In this document: positions 52,659 to 61,979 of the stretch, piece after piece
Numbering within the stretch: position 1 is the first letter of the stretch
Layout of the letters: each line of letters begins with the position of its first letter
From: Streptomyces sp. 1222.5
GTDB taxonomy: Bacteria; Actinomycetota; Actinomycetes; Streptomycetales; Streptomycetaceae
Length of the DNA: 64,000 nt
NCBI RefSeq assembly: GCF_900105245.1
Contig: NZ_FNSZ01000001.1
Location: forward strand, 8,306,001 to 8,370,000
Direction of reading: 5' to 3'
The notes under the pieces: generated by a model
Database searches by the model: none
What the model saw: the letters and a program-made list of their open reading frames with translations, nothing else
Told to the model about the DNA's origin: nothing
Made by a program: the position numbers and the translations under genes

Positions 52659-53216
52659 CTACGACGTGGCTCGGCGTGCGCCGACGCCGCGCAGGAAGGT
52701 GTCCGCGACGAGGTCGGCCGCCTGCGGGGCATCCATGGACGGGAAGTCGTGGGCGACGGTGTCGACGAGTCGGTCGAGGACCCCCCGTGTCCAGGCCGCG
52801 TCGACGTCGGTGCGGAGATGGCCCTCGTCGGCGGCACGCCGAAGGAACGCGCTCAACCGCTCACTCAGCGCGTCTCGGCGGGCCCGTGCCTCCGGGTCCT
52901 GCCGCATCATCTGCCGGGTGTCGACCGGCCACTCGCGGCTGACAGGGATGATCCCTTCCAGGTAGCGGTGGAGCGCCACGGGCACCGGTGCCTCGGTCAA
53001 CCGCGCCTCGTCCAGGACTCGTTCGGACGAGTCGAGTTTCGCCTGGAAGACCGCGTGCAGCAGCGCCTCGCGGCTCGCGAAGCGGCGATGAACGGTGGTG
53101 CGGTCCACCCCCGCGGCGGCGGCGATGGCCGCCATCGACGTGCTCGGATCCTCCGCGAGGAGGCGGGCGCCGGTGCGGAGAACGGTGGCCAGGTTGCGGG
53201 CGGCATCAGCTCTCAT
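52659..53216 (-). CDS. TetR-family regulator of the divergent SDR
   Basis: The ATG at 53216 gives 185 residues with a compact TetR HTH (RNLATVLRTGARLLAEDPSTSMAAIAAAAGVDRTTVHRRFASREALLHAVFQAK). It is divergent from a short-chain dehydrogenase, 170 bp apart, the usual layout for repressor and target. Operator candidate: an 18-bp palindrome in between. A 16-bp direct repeat (TCACCGTGCGCCTACG at 52625 and 52648) spans the end of this gene and beyond. Confidence 0.85.
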   Translation of the reverse strand: MRADAARNLATVLRTGARLLAEDPSTSMAAIAAAAGVDRTTVHRRFASREALLHAVFQAKLDSSERVLDEARLTEAPVPVALHRYLEGIIPVSREWPVDTRQMMRQDPEARARRDALSERLSAFLRRAADEGHLRTDVDAAWTRGVLDRLVDTVAHDFPSMDAPQAADLVADTFLRGVGARRATS

Positions 53217-53289
53217 GGTGACCGGAAGCCTACCAGTGTGGCGTTTCGTAAGACTATGCACCCGTAAATGAAGCATCTTCCCGTCTAAC

Positions 53290-53307
53290 TGCAACATCGA
53301 AGTTGCA
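53290..53307. promoter_or_regulatory. Operator candidate for the TetR/SDR divergent pair
   Basis: TGCAACATCGAAGTTGCA is an 18-bp near-perfect palindrome (centre TCGA, one mismatched pair) between the divergent TetR and SDR starts. Confidence 0.75.
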
Positions 53308-53386
53308 TTTATATCGGGAACGGCTACATTGAAGTGGTGCCGCTGCCCGTCGGGGCGGAGGGAGAGAACACCGTGAGGAGTACGTC

Positions 53387-54220
53387 ATGACGCAGACTTG
53401 GCTGATCACAGGAGCTTCCCAGGGGCTCGGCAAGGCGCTGGTCGTCGAGGCGCTGGCGGCCGGGAACCGCGTTGTCGCGACTTCGCGGAAGCCCGAGGCG
53501 CTGGCCGACCTCGTGGCGAGGCACCCGGAGAGGCTGGCGGCCGTGTCACTGGACGTGACGTCGCCCTCCGAGGCGCGGGACGTGGTGGCGGCCGCAGTGG
53601 CGCGGTTCGGCACCGTGGACGTCGTCGTGAACAACGCCGGCTACGCCACCAGCGGCTCCATCGAAGATTTTCCGGAGGACGAGTTCCGGGCGCAGATCGA
53701 GGCGAACCTCTTCGGCGTGATCAACGTGACCCGCGCCGCGCTGCCCGTGCTGCGCGGCCGGCGATCAGGAAGCATCGTGCAGATCTCGTCCATCGGCGGC
53801 CGGGTCGGCGGCACCCCAGGACTCGGCGCCTACCAGACCGCGAAGTTCGGCGTCGAGGGCTTCTCCGAGGTGCTGGCGAACGAGGTGGCGCCGTTCGGCA
53901 TCGACGTGATCATCGTGGAGCCGGGCGCCATCCGCACCGGCTGGGGTGCGGGCGCGGCGACGGCGTCCGGACCGGTGGCTCCCGACTACCGGCAGACGGT
54001 CGGCGCGTGGCTGGAGCGCAGGACCGACCACAGTGGCAAGGAGTCCGGCGACCCGGTGAAGATGGCCCGTGCGGTCATCGAGGCGGTGGCGGCGGAGCAG
54101 CCTCCGCGCCGGCTGCTGCTGGGCGGTGACGCCCTGGACCTCGCGCTCAAGGCGGAGGAAGGCCGCCTGGCCGAGGCCCACGCGTGGAGCGAGGTCAGCC
54201 GCTCCGTCGCACACCGGTGA
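53387..54220 (+). CDS. Short-chain dehydrogenase/reductase
   Basis: The 277-residue product has WLITGASQGLGKALVVEALAAGNRVVATSRKPE (NAD(P)-binding), NNAGYATSGSIED, and the active-site pair of the YxxxK motif in GAYQTAKFGVEGFSEVLANEV with catalytic Tyr and Lys intact. The length and the C-terminal PPRRLLLGGDALDLALK match the oxidoreductase/short-chain dehydrogenase group regulated by TetR repressors. Start ATG 53387. Substrate unknown. Confidence 0.88.
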   Translation: MTQTWLITGASQGLGKALVVEALAAGNRVVATSRKPEALADLVARHPERLAAVSLDVTSPSEARDVVAAAVARFGTVDVVVNNAGYATSGSIEDFPEDEFRAQIEANLFGVINVTRAALPVLRGRRSGSIVQISSIGGRVGGTPGLGAYQTAKFGVEGFSEVLANEVAPFGIDVIIVEPGAIRTGWGAGAATASGPVAPDYRQTVGAWLERRTDHSGKESGDPVKMARAVIEAVAAEQPPRRLLLGGDALDLALKAEEGRLAEAHAWSEVSRSVAHR

Positions 54221-54289
54221 GCGGCGGAGCGGAACGGTCGCCGTGCGTGCCGCCGGGTCTGACCGCGGACGCGTCGCAGACTCCACTGG

Positions 54290-56497
54290 TCACAGCAGTG
54301 CGTCCAAAGTGATCGGCAGGTCGCGGAGCCGTTTCCCGGTGGCATGGTGGACGGCATTGGCGATCGCGGGTGGAATGCCGACCAGGCCGACCTCGCCGAC
54401 GCCCTTGGTGGCGGTGGCGGTCCCGCGGTCGGGCTCGCCGACGAAGATCACGTCGAGGTCCGGTACATCGGCGTTCACGGCCACGAGGTAGTCGCCGAAC
54501 GTGCCGTTGGCTATGCGCCCGGTGCGCGGGTCGGTGACCGTGTCCTCGAACAGGGCCATGCCGATACCGCCGACCGTGCCGCCGATGATCTGGCTCCTCG
54601 CGGTCTTCTCGTTGAGGATGCGGCCCCCGTCGATCGCGGACACCACCCGTGCGACCCGGATGAGACCGAGGTCCGCGTCGACCCTGACCTCGACGAACTT
54701 CGCGCCGTAGGCGCCGGCCAGCGACATGCCCAGGTCCTCGGCGTCCGGTGGGGTACTGCTTCCGTTCGCCGTGAGTTCGGACAGTCCGTGCCGGGCGAGA
54801 ACGGCGGCGTACGACTCCCCGCGGTCAGGGCGGCCCGCGAGATGGATCCTTCCGTCGGTGCACTCCACGTCGTCCGGGGAGGCGCCCTGAAGGGGCGACT
54901 CGGCATCGCCGCAGGCGAGTTCGACGAAGGTGCGGACGAGCTGCCGGCAGGCGTCGTGCACGGCGTTGCCCAGGCCGCCGGTCAGCCCCGAGCCGCCCGC
55001 CATCATGGAGTTCGGCATGTCCGAGTCGCCGAGGTCGAAGCGGACGAGGTCCAGCGGCAGGCCCAGTTCACCCGCTGCCAGTTGGGCCATCACGGTGTAG
55101 GTGCCGGTACCGATGTCGGTGGCCGCGCTGCGTACCAGCGCACTGCCGTCGCTGTTGATGGTGGCCTGCGCCGCGCAGGGCCGCGCGAAATAGGGGAACC
55201 ACGCGCTCGCCATGCCGTAGCCGACGAGCCAGTTGCCGTCCCGCATGGAGCGCGGTTCGGGGTCCCGGTCGGCCCAGCCGAAGCGTCGCGCACCGACCTC
55301 GTAGCACTCCAGAAGCGCCTTTTCGGACCAGGGCAGCCCGTTGCGCGGATCGACGTCGGTGTGGTTGCGGCGCCGTAGCTCCAGCGGGTCGACGTGCAGT
55401 TCGAGGGCCAGTTCGTCGAGTGCCGACTCCAGGGCGAAGTTGCCCTGCGCCTCCGCCGGGGCGCGCATGGACGTCGGCACGGCGACGTTCAGTCGGGCCT
55501 GCCGATCCTGCGTGACCACGTTCGCACACCGGTAGGCGAAGGCGCTCGCCGACGCGAACGGTTCGAAGTCGGTCTCCTCCATGCTCAGGGAACTGAGGCT
55601 GCGGTGGTCGACGGCGGTCAGTTCGCCCTCGCGGGTGGCGCCGACGCTCAGCCACTGCACACCGCTGGGGCGATGGCCGATCGAGGTGAACATCTGCGGT
55701 CGGGTCAGGACCAGTTTGACCGGTCGCTTGATCATCCGGGCGGCCATGGCCGTCAGGATCACGTGGGGCCACGCGCGCAGTCCGGCACCGAAGCCGCCAC
55801 CGACGTAGGGCACGAGGACCCGTACCGAACTCTCGGGGATGCCGAACACCACGGAGAGGGTGGTGCGCACCATCGACGGCCACTGACTGGTGTCGTGCAC
55901 GGTGAGGGTGTCACCCTCCCAGGCGGCGAGCGTGGCGAAGAGCCCCAGGGGGTTGTTGGTGTTGTCGGCCGTGGTGTACATGGCCCGCACCGTCACCTCG
56001 GCGGACTCCAGCGCCGCGGCGACGTCTCCGCGTGCGGTGTCCGTGCCCCAGGGGTCCACGAGTGTCTCGGCGCGCGGGTCGCGGAGGTCGAGCAGCGGCT
56101 CCGTGGCGTCGTAGTCGGCATGTACCAGGCGTGCCGCTGCCACCGCCTGCTCGGGTGTCTCGGCGACCACGAAGGCGATGTGCTGTCCGTGGTGCACGAT
56201 CCGGTCGTTGCGCAGGGGTGACGGCGGGGACGCCCCGAGCGCGGTCGTGGGGCCTGTTCCGACCGGGGGGCGGTTCTCGTGGGTGAGGACGCTGAGCACG
56301 CCGGGCGCGCCCTCGGCCGCGTCGGTGTGCATGCGGACGATCCGGCCCGCGGCGACGGTGCTCTGCACCAAGGCGCCGTAGGCCTGACCGGGAACGCTGA
56401 AGTCCATCGGATACGGGGCTGTGCCGGTGACCTTGCGCGGGCCGTCGACCCGGTTGACCCCCGTGCCGACGAGTGGCCTGCTTTCGACGGTGCTCAT
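54290..56497 (-). CDS. Molybdenum-hydroxylase large subunit (xanthine dehydrogenase family)
   Basis: The 735-residue protein has the molybdopterin-binding domain of the xanthine dehydrogenase/aldehyde oxidase family: YVGGGFGAGLRAW and the MAGGSGLTGGLGNAVHD motif around the Moco pocket, with VDADLGLIRVARVVSAIDGG near the C-terminus. Its start (56497) overlaps the stop of the preceding FAD subunit gene by 4 bp (ATGA-type coupling). Together with the next two genes this is a standard three-subunit CO/xanthine/aldehyde dehydrogenase operon, transcribed small to large. The substrate is not indicated. Confidence 0.9.
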   Translation of the reverse strand: MSTVESRPLVGTGVNRVDGPRKVTGTAPYPMDFSVPGQAYGALVQSTVAAGRIVRMHTDAAEGAPGVLSVLTHENRPPVGTGPTTALGASPPSPLRNDRIVHHGQHIAFVVAETPEQAVAAARLVHADYDATEPLLDLRDPRAETLVDPWGTDTARGDVAAALESAEVTVRAMYTTADNTNNPLGLFATLAAWEGDTLTVHDTSQWPSMVRTTLSVVFGIPESSVRVLVPYVGGGFGAGLRAWPHVILTAMAARMIKRPVKLVLTRPQMFTSIGHRPSGVQWLSVGATREGELTAVDHRSLSSLSMEETDFEPFASASAFAYRCANVVTQDRQARLNVAVPTSMRAPAEAQGNFALESALDELALELHVDPLELRRRNHTDVDPRNGLPWSEKALLECYEVGARRFGWADRDPEPRSMRDGNWLVGYGMASAWFPYFARPCAAQATINSDGSALVRSAATDIGTGTYTVMAQLAAGELGLPLDLVRFDLGDSDMPNSMMAGGSGLTGGLGNAVHDACRQLVRTFVELACGDAESPLQGASPDDVECTDGRIHLAGRPDRGESYAAVLARHGLSELTANGSSTPPDAEDLGMSLAGAYGAKFVEVRVDADLGLIRVARVVSAIDGGRILNEKTARSQIIGGTVGGIGMALFEDTVTDPRTGRIANGTFGDYLVAVNADVPDLDVIFVGEPDRGTATATKGVGEVGLVGIPPAIANAVHHATGKRLRDLPITLDALL

Positions 56498-57483
56498 ACG
56501 TCAACTCCGGATACGTTCTGCAGCTCCCGCACCAGGGTGCGCCGGGCGAGTGGCACCTTGAAGGCCGTTCCGGGCACGGTCCAGGCGTCGCGCATCGTCG
56601 CGTCGGCGGCGTCCAGGAAGGTGGCCGTCGTCGCGGGCGCGTCCGTCAGTACGTGTTCCGCCTCGTAGGCGCGCCACGGCTTCGTCCCCACGCCGCCCAG
56701 GCCGACGCGTGCCTGACGGATCGTGGCGTGGTCGACGACGATGAGCACCGCCGCCGACGTGAGGGCGAACTCGTACGAGGTGCGGTCCCGGACCTTGAGG
56801 TATCCCGACCGGGCCGCCGCCGGCGGCAGCGGGATCTCGACCTCGGTGATCAGCTCGGCGTGTTCCAGGACGTTCTCGCGCTGAGGGCTTTCGGCGGCCG
56901 TCAGGTAGAACTCGGTGAGGGGAACGGTGCGGGAGTGCGACGGCCCCTGGATGTGTACGGCCGCGTCGAGCGCCACCAGAGCGACGGCGAGGTCCGACGC
57001 GTGCAGCGCGATGCACCGCTCGCTCGCGCCGAGGACGGCGTGCATGCGTGCCACGCCTTCGACGGCGGCGCAGCCGGTGTCAGGTGTGCGTTTGTTGCAC
57101 GCGCTGACGGTGGGGTCGCGGAAGTGGCGGCAGCGGGTGCGCTGCAGCAGGTTGCCGCCGATGGTGGCCATGTTCCGCAGCTGTACCGAGGCCCCCAGGA
57201 GAAGTGCCTCGCGCACCATGGGCAGCCGCTCGTCCACGGTCGCGTCGGCGGCCAGCTCCTCCATGGTGACCAGCGCCCCCACATGGAGGGTCTCGCCACG
57301 CCGTTCGATGCCGTGCAGGGGGAGGCGGGTGATGTCGATCAGCGTGGGCGGCTCGAGGACCCCGTCCTTCATCAGGTCCAGTTGCGTGGTACCGCCGGCC
57401 AGGCAGGCAGCTGCCGGGTCGTCGGCCAGCAACTGCACCACCTCGCGGGTGTCGGTGGCCCGGACGTACTCAAAGGTGCGCAT
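56494..57483 (-). CDS. FAD-binding subunit of the molybdenum hydroxylase
   Basis: The 329-residue product opens FEYVRATDTREVVQLLADDPAAACLAGGTTQLDLMKDGVLEPPTLIDI, the FAD-binding CO-dehydrogenase flavoprotein domain, with ATIGGNLLQRTRCRHFRD and the Cys-rich insertion SACNKRTPDTGCAAV of the YagS/PaoB group. Members of that group carry an extra Fe-S cluster in this subunit. It overlaps its small subunit by 14 bp, so the three genes are co-translated. Confidence 0.88.
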   Translation of the reverse strand: MRTFEYVRATDTREVVQLLADDPAAACLAGGTTQLDLMKDGVLEPPTLIDITRLPLHGIERRGETLHVGALVTMEELAADATVDERLPMVREALLLGASVQLRNMATIGGNLLQRTRCRHFRDPTVSACNKRTPDTGCAAVEGVARMHAVLGASERCIALHASDLAVALVALDAAVHIQGPSHSRTVPLTEFYLTAAESPQRENVLEHAELITEVEIPLPPAAARSGYLKVRDRTSYEFALTSAAVLIVVDHATIRQARVGLGGVGTKPWRAYEAEHVLTDAPATTATFLDAADATMRDAWTVPGTAFKVPLARRTLVRELQNVSGVDV

Positions 57484-58000
57484 CGGGGCCTCCCTGGGAG
57501 GCGGCCTGGCGTACGGCCGCCACGATGTTGCTGTATGCCCCGCAGCGGCACAGGTTTCCGCTCATGAACTCCCGGATCTCCTGGTCGGAGCCCGCGCGGC
57601 CTTCGGCCATCAGCGCTACGGCGGACATGATCTGCCCGGGTGTGCAGAAGCCGCACTGGAAGCCGTCCTGGTCCATGAACGCCTGCTGCACGGGGTGCCG
57701 TCCGTCCCCACCCGAGACGCCCTCGATCGTGGTGATCTCCCGGCCCTCGGCCTGAGCCGCCAAGGTCAGGCAGGCCAGTACCCTCCTGCCGTCCAGATGG
57801 ACCGTGCACGCACCGCAGGCGCCCTGGTCGCAGCCCTTCTTCGTACCCACCAGGCCGAGCCGGTCCCGCAGCGCGTCCAGCAGGGTGACCCGGGTGTCCA
57901 GGCGCAGTGTGTGTGACCGTCCGTTGACGGTGAGTGTCACGACCCGTTCGGTGATCGCGGGACGTTCGTCAACGTCCCGCGAGCTCGCCACATCGCCCAT
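57470..58000 (-). CDS. 2Fe-2S subunit of the molybdenum hydroxylase
   Basis: The ATG at 58000 follows GGAGGAGG. The 176-residue protein has the two Cys clusters of the family: CDQGACGACTVHLDGRRVLAC (plant-type [2Fe-2S]) and CGFCTPGQIMS...NLCRCGAYSNIVAAV. No Tat signal is present, so a cytoplasmic enzyme is likely, unlike the periplasmic PaoABC of E. coli. It is the first gene of the operon; its promoter lies in the 161 bp upstream of the start. Confidence 0.92.
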   Translation of the reverse strand: MGDVASSRDVDERPAITERVVTLTVNGRSHTLRLDTRVTLLDALRDRLGLVGTKKGCDQGACGACTVHLDGRRVLACLTLAAQAEGREITTIEGVSGGDGRHPVQQAFMDQDGFQCGFCTPGQIMSAVALMAEGRAGSDQEIREFMSGNLCRCGAYSNIVAAVRQAASQGGPDAHL

Positions 58001-58161
58001 GCGCGTCCTCCTCCGGATGGGTCGTGCACGGCTCAGGTCCCACCTGGGAGCGAGTCCTGTCCGATGAACTGCTTCGACCACGGGGTACGAATTGCACGTG
58101 TTTGCCACCCTATAGTCCGAACGGGCGATCCTGCATGTGGTCACACGGACGGGACCGTCGT

Positions 58162-58965
58162 CTACTCGGCACCGCCGGGCGCGTTCGCACCGGCGGACGA
58201 CGGCGGCACCTCTACGACGAAGAACAGGAAGCAGGGTCTGGTGGAGAGGGCGTGGAAGTCGTCGGGGAACAGTTCCCGCGCGGCCGGGTCGGGCTGCGGC
58301 TCGCTGATGACGGAAAGACGGAAGCCCGCGGTGGTGAAGGCGTCGGTCATCGCGTGCAACGACTTGCGCCAGAAACGCATGGTCGAGGACTGCCCGTCGA
58401 ACGTCCAGTCGAAGGTATAGCTGGTGGTGGCGAAATAGTCGGGCCGGGGCTCCTCGAAGGTGTACGCCACGATGGGGTGGTCCACCGAGGCGATCAGCCG
58501 GCCGCCGGGTCGGAGCACTCGCCGCATCTCGGCCAGCGTCGGCCCCCAGTCCTCGAGGTAGTGCAGCACCAGCGAGGCGATCACGTCGTCGAAGACACCG
58601 TCGTCGAACGGCAGGGGGTCCTTCACATCGACCATGTGCAAGGCCACGCCGTCACCGAGCCGCCGGCCGGCCAGCGCCAGCATCCCGGCGCTGGCGTCGA
58701 TGCCGGTGACCACCGCTCCGCGGTCACGCAGGGCGGCGGACAAGGCGCCCGAGGCGCAGCCGGCGTGCAGGACGCGACGGCCGGCCACATCTCCGGCGAG
58801 GGCGAGTGTCGCGGGCCGCGCGTAGTACGCGTTGACGAGGTTGTCCTCGGTCGCCGCCGAGTAGCCCTCGGCGATTCTGTCGTAGTCGTTCACCCGCGCG
58901 GGATCCGCGGGCTGGGGAAAGCTCTCGGGTTCATCGGCTACAGGCTCATCGGCTGGGGGCTCCAT
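58162..58965 (-). CDS. Class I SAM-dependent methyltransferase
   Basis: The 267-residue product has the SAM-binding motif I VLHAGCASGALSAALRDRG (the Gly-rich loop reads HAGCASG), GIDASAGML and DVIASLVLHYLEDWGPTLAEMRRVLRPGGRLIASV. This is the UbiE/Methyltransf_11 fold used for O-, N- and C-methylation; the substrate is not indicated. The ATG at 58965 is the only well-placed start. Its N-terminus has an acidic Pro-rich leader of ~20 residues. Confidence 0.87.
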   Translation of the reverse strand: MEPPADEPVADEPESFPQPADPARVNDYDRIAEGYSAATEDNLVNAYYARPATLALAGDVAGRRVLHAGCASGALSAALRDRGAVVTGIDASAGMLALAGRRLGDGVALHMVDVKDPLPFDDGVFDDVIASLVLHYLEDWGPTLAEMRRVLRPGGRLIASVDHPIVAYTFEEPRPDYFATTSYTFDWTFDGQSSTMRFWRKSLHAMTDAFTTAGFRLSVISEPQPDPAARELFPDDFHALSTRPCFLFFVVEVPPSSAGANAPGGAE

Positions 58966-59021
58966 CGCCGCAGCCTAGTAGTCACCTGATCCGCCGACCA
59001 GGAGCGCGCTGTACGGCCCCC

Positions 59022-60377
59022 TCACACGGAGGGAGTCTGTCGGCCCCCTGTCCAACGGGTCAGCATGCCGACGGCCTCCGCGCGGTCGGCGGGGGAGAGC
59101 TCCGCGATCGCGGTGCTGTGGTTGCTGTCGGGCGCCCAGAGGATCCGGGAGTCACGCGGGCCCGGCCGGAACGCCTCGGCGACGGCGGGATCCTGGGCGC
59201 CGTTGACGAACAGCAGCCGGCTGCCGTGCCTGCGGACCCAGCGGTCGACGTCCGGCATGGCGTCACGATCGAAGCGCATCGGGATGTCGCGCGGGACGAA
59301 CGTACGGGGCTCGACGGCGTCCGGGTAGCGGAGAAGACCGGACAAGTGCCGGACGGGAAAGCCGACGTACCCGAGCTGGGTGCCCAGTTGGTAGAAGTAG
59401 GGGACGTAGTGCTGCAGCGCCGTGTCGGCGTAGAGGGCCAGGCCCGTGATGTCGTCCAGCCACGCGTACAACTCGTCGGTACCGGAGTCCGGGCCGGGTA
59501 TGGAGGCGCCGTCCGCCGTGGTGTTGCGCTGCCAGAACATGGACGCGGCTCGTACGACGGCTATTTCGAGGGCCTTGTCGGCGCTGCCGACGATGCGGAA
59601 CGAGGTGCTGTTCGCGGCGGCCCAGGCTTCGTACCGGGCGACCAGGTCGGAGCGGCGCAGCAGAGCCTCCCGCTGCACGGTCCGCAGGGCCTCGCGGCAC
59701 TCGGCGCTGCCTACGCTCTCCAGGAACCGCACGTAGGCGCTGTCGTCGCGGTCGTCGACGTTGTCGGGGGCGGAGTAGGCCACGGTGCCGTCCACGTCAC
59801 GGGGGTGGAAACGGCGGTGGTAGACGCTGGTCATGCCGCCCTTGCTGCTGCCGGTGGAGATCCACGCGCCGCGGTACAGCCGACGGAAGAGGTGTACGAC
59901 GCGGTGGTGGTCGTCGGCGGCCTGCCGGATGGTCAGCAGGGAGAAGTCGGCGTTCGCCGGGCGGGAAGTACCGAAGAAGCGGTGCTCGACCTGAAGCTGG
60001 TTGCCGCCCAGGATCACCGTCGGTTCGGCCCGACGGGGTGTGAGCACTGCCTCGTAGCCCGTGCTGAACAGGACGGTAGGCCGATCGACCGAGGTGTGGA
60101 GCAGGGTCAGGCGCTGCTCGAAGGAGCCGGCCTCGGGGTTCGCGTGGTCGGCCGGCTGGCGCAGCCCGAGGACGAAGAAGCGGTATCCCGGCTCGGCGCC
60201 TTGGCGTTCCTCGATCACCCGCAGCCCCGGCAGGGCGTGCAGGGCGGTCAGGATGTCGTCGTCGCCGAGGCGGGTGCGCGACCGCGTCCCGGCAGTCGCG
60301 GGCGCGGCGGCCGTGACGGCGAGGCCGGCGGCCGTCGCCGTCGAGGTGAGAAGCCGTCGTCTCGTCCACGTGCGCAT
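59022..60377 (-). CDS. Tat-exported S28-like serine tripeptidyl/prolyl peptidase
   Basis: From ATG 60377 (GGAGGATTC upstream), 451 residues start RTWTRRRLLTSTATAAGLAVTAAAPATAG, a Tat-type signal (RRRLL). The mature protein contains LQVEHRFFGTSRPAN, the nucleophile elbow ISTGSSKGGMTSVYHRRF, the Asp of NGAQDPA and the His of SNHST. These are the S28-like bacterial peptidases of Streptomyces (PS-10 type tripeptidyl aminopeptidase). Export by Tat suggests a folded extracellular or wall-bound enzyme. It is divergent from a VOC gene. Confidence 0.87.
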   Translation of the reverse strand: MRTWTRRRLLTSTATAAGLAVTAAAPATAGTRSRTRLGDDDILTALHALPGLRVIEERQGAEPGYRFFVLGLRQPADHANPEAGSFEQRLTLLHTSVDRPTVLFSTGYEAVLTPRRAEPTVILGGNQLQVEHRFFGTSRPANADFSLLTIRQAADDHHRVVHLFRRLYRGAWISTGSSKGGMTSVYHRRFHPRDVDGTVAYSAPDNVDDRDDSAYVRFLESVGSAECREALRTVQREALLRRSDLVARYEAWAAANSTSFRIVGSADKALEIAVVRAASMFWQRNTTADGASIPGPDSGTDELYAWLDDITGLALYADTALQHYVPYFYQLGTQLGYVGFPVRHLSGLLRYPDAVEPRTFVPRDIPMRFDRDAMPDVDRWVRRHGSRLLFVNGAQDPAVAEAFRPGPRDSRILWAPDSNHSTAIAELSPADRAEAVGMLTRWTGGRQTPSV

Positions 60378-60646
60378 CGTGAATCCTCCTGAACCGCGGT
60401 CATGGCGACCGTCATTGACTGACGGCTCCAGTACAGCCGTTCGGCACCGCAGAAAGATCCCGCGCGCGGGGGGGACCGTCTCCCCCGGGCGGGGGAGGAC
60501 CACGTTGTCGTGCCGGGCGCTGTGGGAGGGTGACTGGCCGCTTCGGGCGGCACGGTCAGGGACAGGGCAATTCCGGTCGTTCTCCCGGCAACATGCGGAC
60601 ACACACCGGGAGATGAGCAACGGAGTCACCCTGCTATGGTGCGCCG

Positions 60647-61081
60647 ATGTCATCGATCAAGCAGGTCCAGATCACCTTCGACTGCGCGGATCCCGAACGT
60701 GTCGCTCGCTTCTGGTGCGAGGTGCTGGGGTACGTCGTCCCGCCGCCACCGGAGGGGTTCGCCACGTGGGGCGATTTCGATCGGTCTCTGCCGCCTGAGC
60801 GGCAGGGGGCGGCATTCGCGTGCGGTGATCCCTCGGGCGTCGGCCCGCGACTGTTCTTCCAGCGGGTTCCCGAGGGCAAGGTCGTCAAGAACCGGGTGCA
60901 TCTCGACGTGCGGGTCGGCACCGGGCTGGTGGGTGAGGAGCGCCTCGCCGTACTCCAGGCCGAGTGCGACCGGCTGGTCGCGCTCGGCGCGGTACGCGAG
61001 CGAGTGCTCCTTGCCGACGACTACAACGAGTCGTGCATCGTGATGCAGGACATCGAGGGCAACGAGTTCTGTCTCGACTGA
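60647..61081 (+). CDS. VOC-family (glyoxalase-like) protein
   Basis: The 144-residue protein starts IKQVQITFDCADPERVARFWCEVLGYVVPPPPEGFATW and ends VMQDIEGNEFCLD, the two ends of a glyoxalase/VOC fold domain. This resembles the Streptomyces subgroup of VOC proteins of unknown substrate (Glyoxalase_6 type). ATG 60647 is likely, although no strong RBS is visible. A hairpin terminator follows. Confidence 0.87.
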   Translation: MSSIKQVQITFDCADPERVARFWCEVLGYVVPPPPEGFATWGDFDRSLPPERQGAAFACGDPSGVGPRLFFQRVPEGKVVKNRVHLDVRVGTGLVGEERLAVLQAECDRLVALGAVRERVLLADDYNESCIVMQDIEGNEFCLD

Positions 61082-61088
61082 GTTTGCG

Positions 61089-61125
61089 CCCCCGGAGACG
61101 GCGGGGTGGGTGCCGCCTCCGGGGG
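61089..61125 (+). terminator. Hairpin after the VOC gene
   Basis: CCCCCGGAGaCGGC / GCCGcCTCCGGGGG forms a 14-bp stem with one mismatch 7 bp past the stop. Confidence 0.8.
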
Positions 61126-61416
61126 ACCGGCACACATGGTGCATCCCCTGTGTGCCGATCGGGAGCCGGACTCCGGAGGGAATCGAGGTTCGCTGGCCCG
61201 CGAGTCATGGGCGGCGGAAAGCGGACGCCCCGAGTCGTGCGTCCTTGTACGGCTCGGCGGACGTCCCGCCTGGACAACAGGTGGACGAGACTCCGTCCTG
61301 TCCCGCGTGCCACCGCACGATGCCGTTCGTCGTCCAGCTCCCGTGAGCCATGTGGGCGCGCGTCGCTCATGTGGCAATGCCGAGGTGGACTCGGACACGT
61401 CCACGGTGGTGCGGCT

Positions 61417-61920
61417 CTACCGGGTCGACCCCGACCGCCGGCTCGGGGTCTGTACCGGGCCGGAGCGGTCCCAGCCGGGGATCAGCTCCTCCCGGTGGAC
61501 GTCCTCGGCGTGAACCTGCTCGCCACAGGTCTCGCAGACCGCGTGGGTGGCGAGTGCGTGGTCCCGGTGGAGGAAGCGAACGGGGGGCGTGGTGACGGCC
61601 CAGCGGTCGCCCCAGCCGATGAGCTCGCGGGTGATGCCCGCCAGGTCCCGCCCCGCCTCCGTCAGGTAGTAGCCCTGGTGGCGTGCGTCGTCCGGCAGGG
61701 GGCGCCGTTCGAGGACACCGCTCTCCACCAGCGCTTTCAGGCGCGCCGCCAGACGGTCGGTGGGGGCGCCGGTGTTCCTGGCGATCTGCCGGAAGCGGTG
61801 GTTTCCGAGCATCACCTCGCGGATCGCCGGCAGGGCCCAGCGGTCGCCGACCACCTCCAGGGTGGCGGCGAGCGAGCACGGGCGTCCGTTCATGCCCTGC
61901 GGATCGATGTGCTTGGTCAC
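61417..61920 (-). CDS. HxlR-family transcriptional regulator
   Basis: A GTG at 61920 gives 167 residues. The winged-helix core CSLAATLEVVGDRWALPAIREVMLGNHRFRQIARNTGAPTDRLAARLKALVESGVLERRPLPDDARHQGYYLTEAGRDL is of the HxlR group. After it comes an added C-terminal segment with two Cys pairs (VCETCGEQVH), possibly metal-binding. It is divergent from an MFS transporter 60 bp away, with an operator-like repeat in between. Redox or metal control of efflux is a possibility, not shown. Confidence 0.88.
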   Translation of the reverse strand: MTKHIDPQGMNGRPCSLAATLEVVGDRWALPAIREVMLGNHRFRQIARNTGAPTDRLAARLKALVESGVLERRPLPDDARHQGYYLTEAGRDLAGITRELIGWGDRWAVTTPPVRFLHRDHALATHAVCETCGEQVHAEDVHREELIPGWDRSGPVQTPSRRSGSTR

Positions 61921-61941
61921 GGGCCCAGTATCACCCCGTGG

Positions 61942-61958
61942 GGTTTGATTTCCAAACC
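61942..61958. promoter_or_regulatory. Operator candidate in the HxlR/MFS divergent promoter
   Basis: GGTTTG-ATTTC-CAAACC is a perfect 6-bp inverted repeat with a 5-bp centre, 22 bp from both starts, and resembles the GTTT/AAAC half-sites of HxlR operators. Confidence 0.7.
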
Positions 61959-61979
61959 ATCCCATGCTTGGCTTGCGGC

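Noticed and set aside
52625..52663. 16-bp direct repeat TCACCGTGCGCCTACG with 23-bp period
   Set aside because: Only two copies, at the end of the TetR gene; no operator or insertion structure could be built from them.
61126..61416. Small Cys-containing plus-strand frame ending CPACHRTMPFVVQLP
   Set aside because: It has no RBS and no family; although a C-x2-C is present, it is likely a chance frame in the gap before the HxlR gene.
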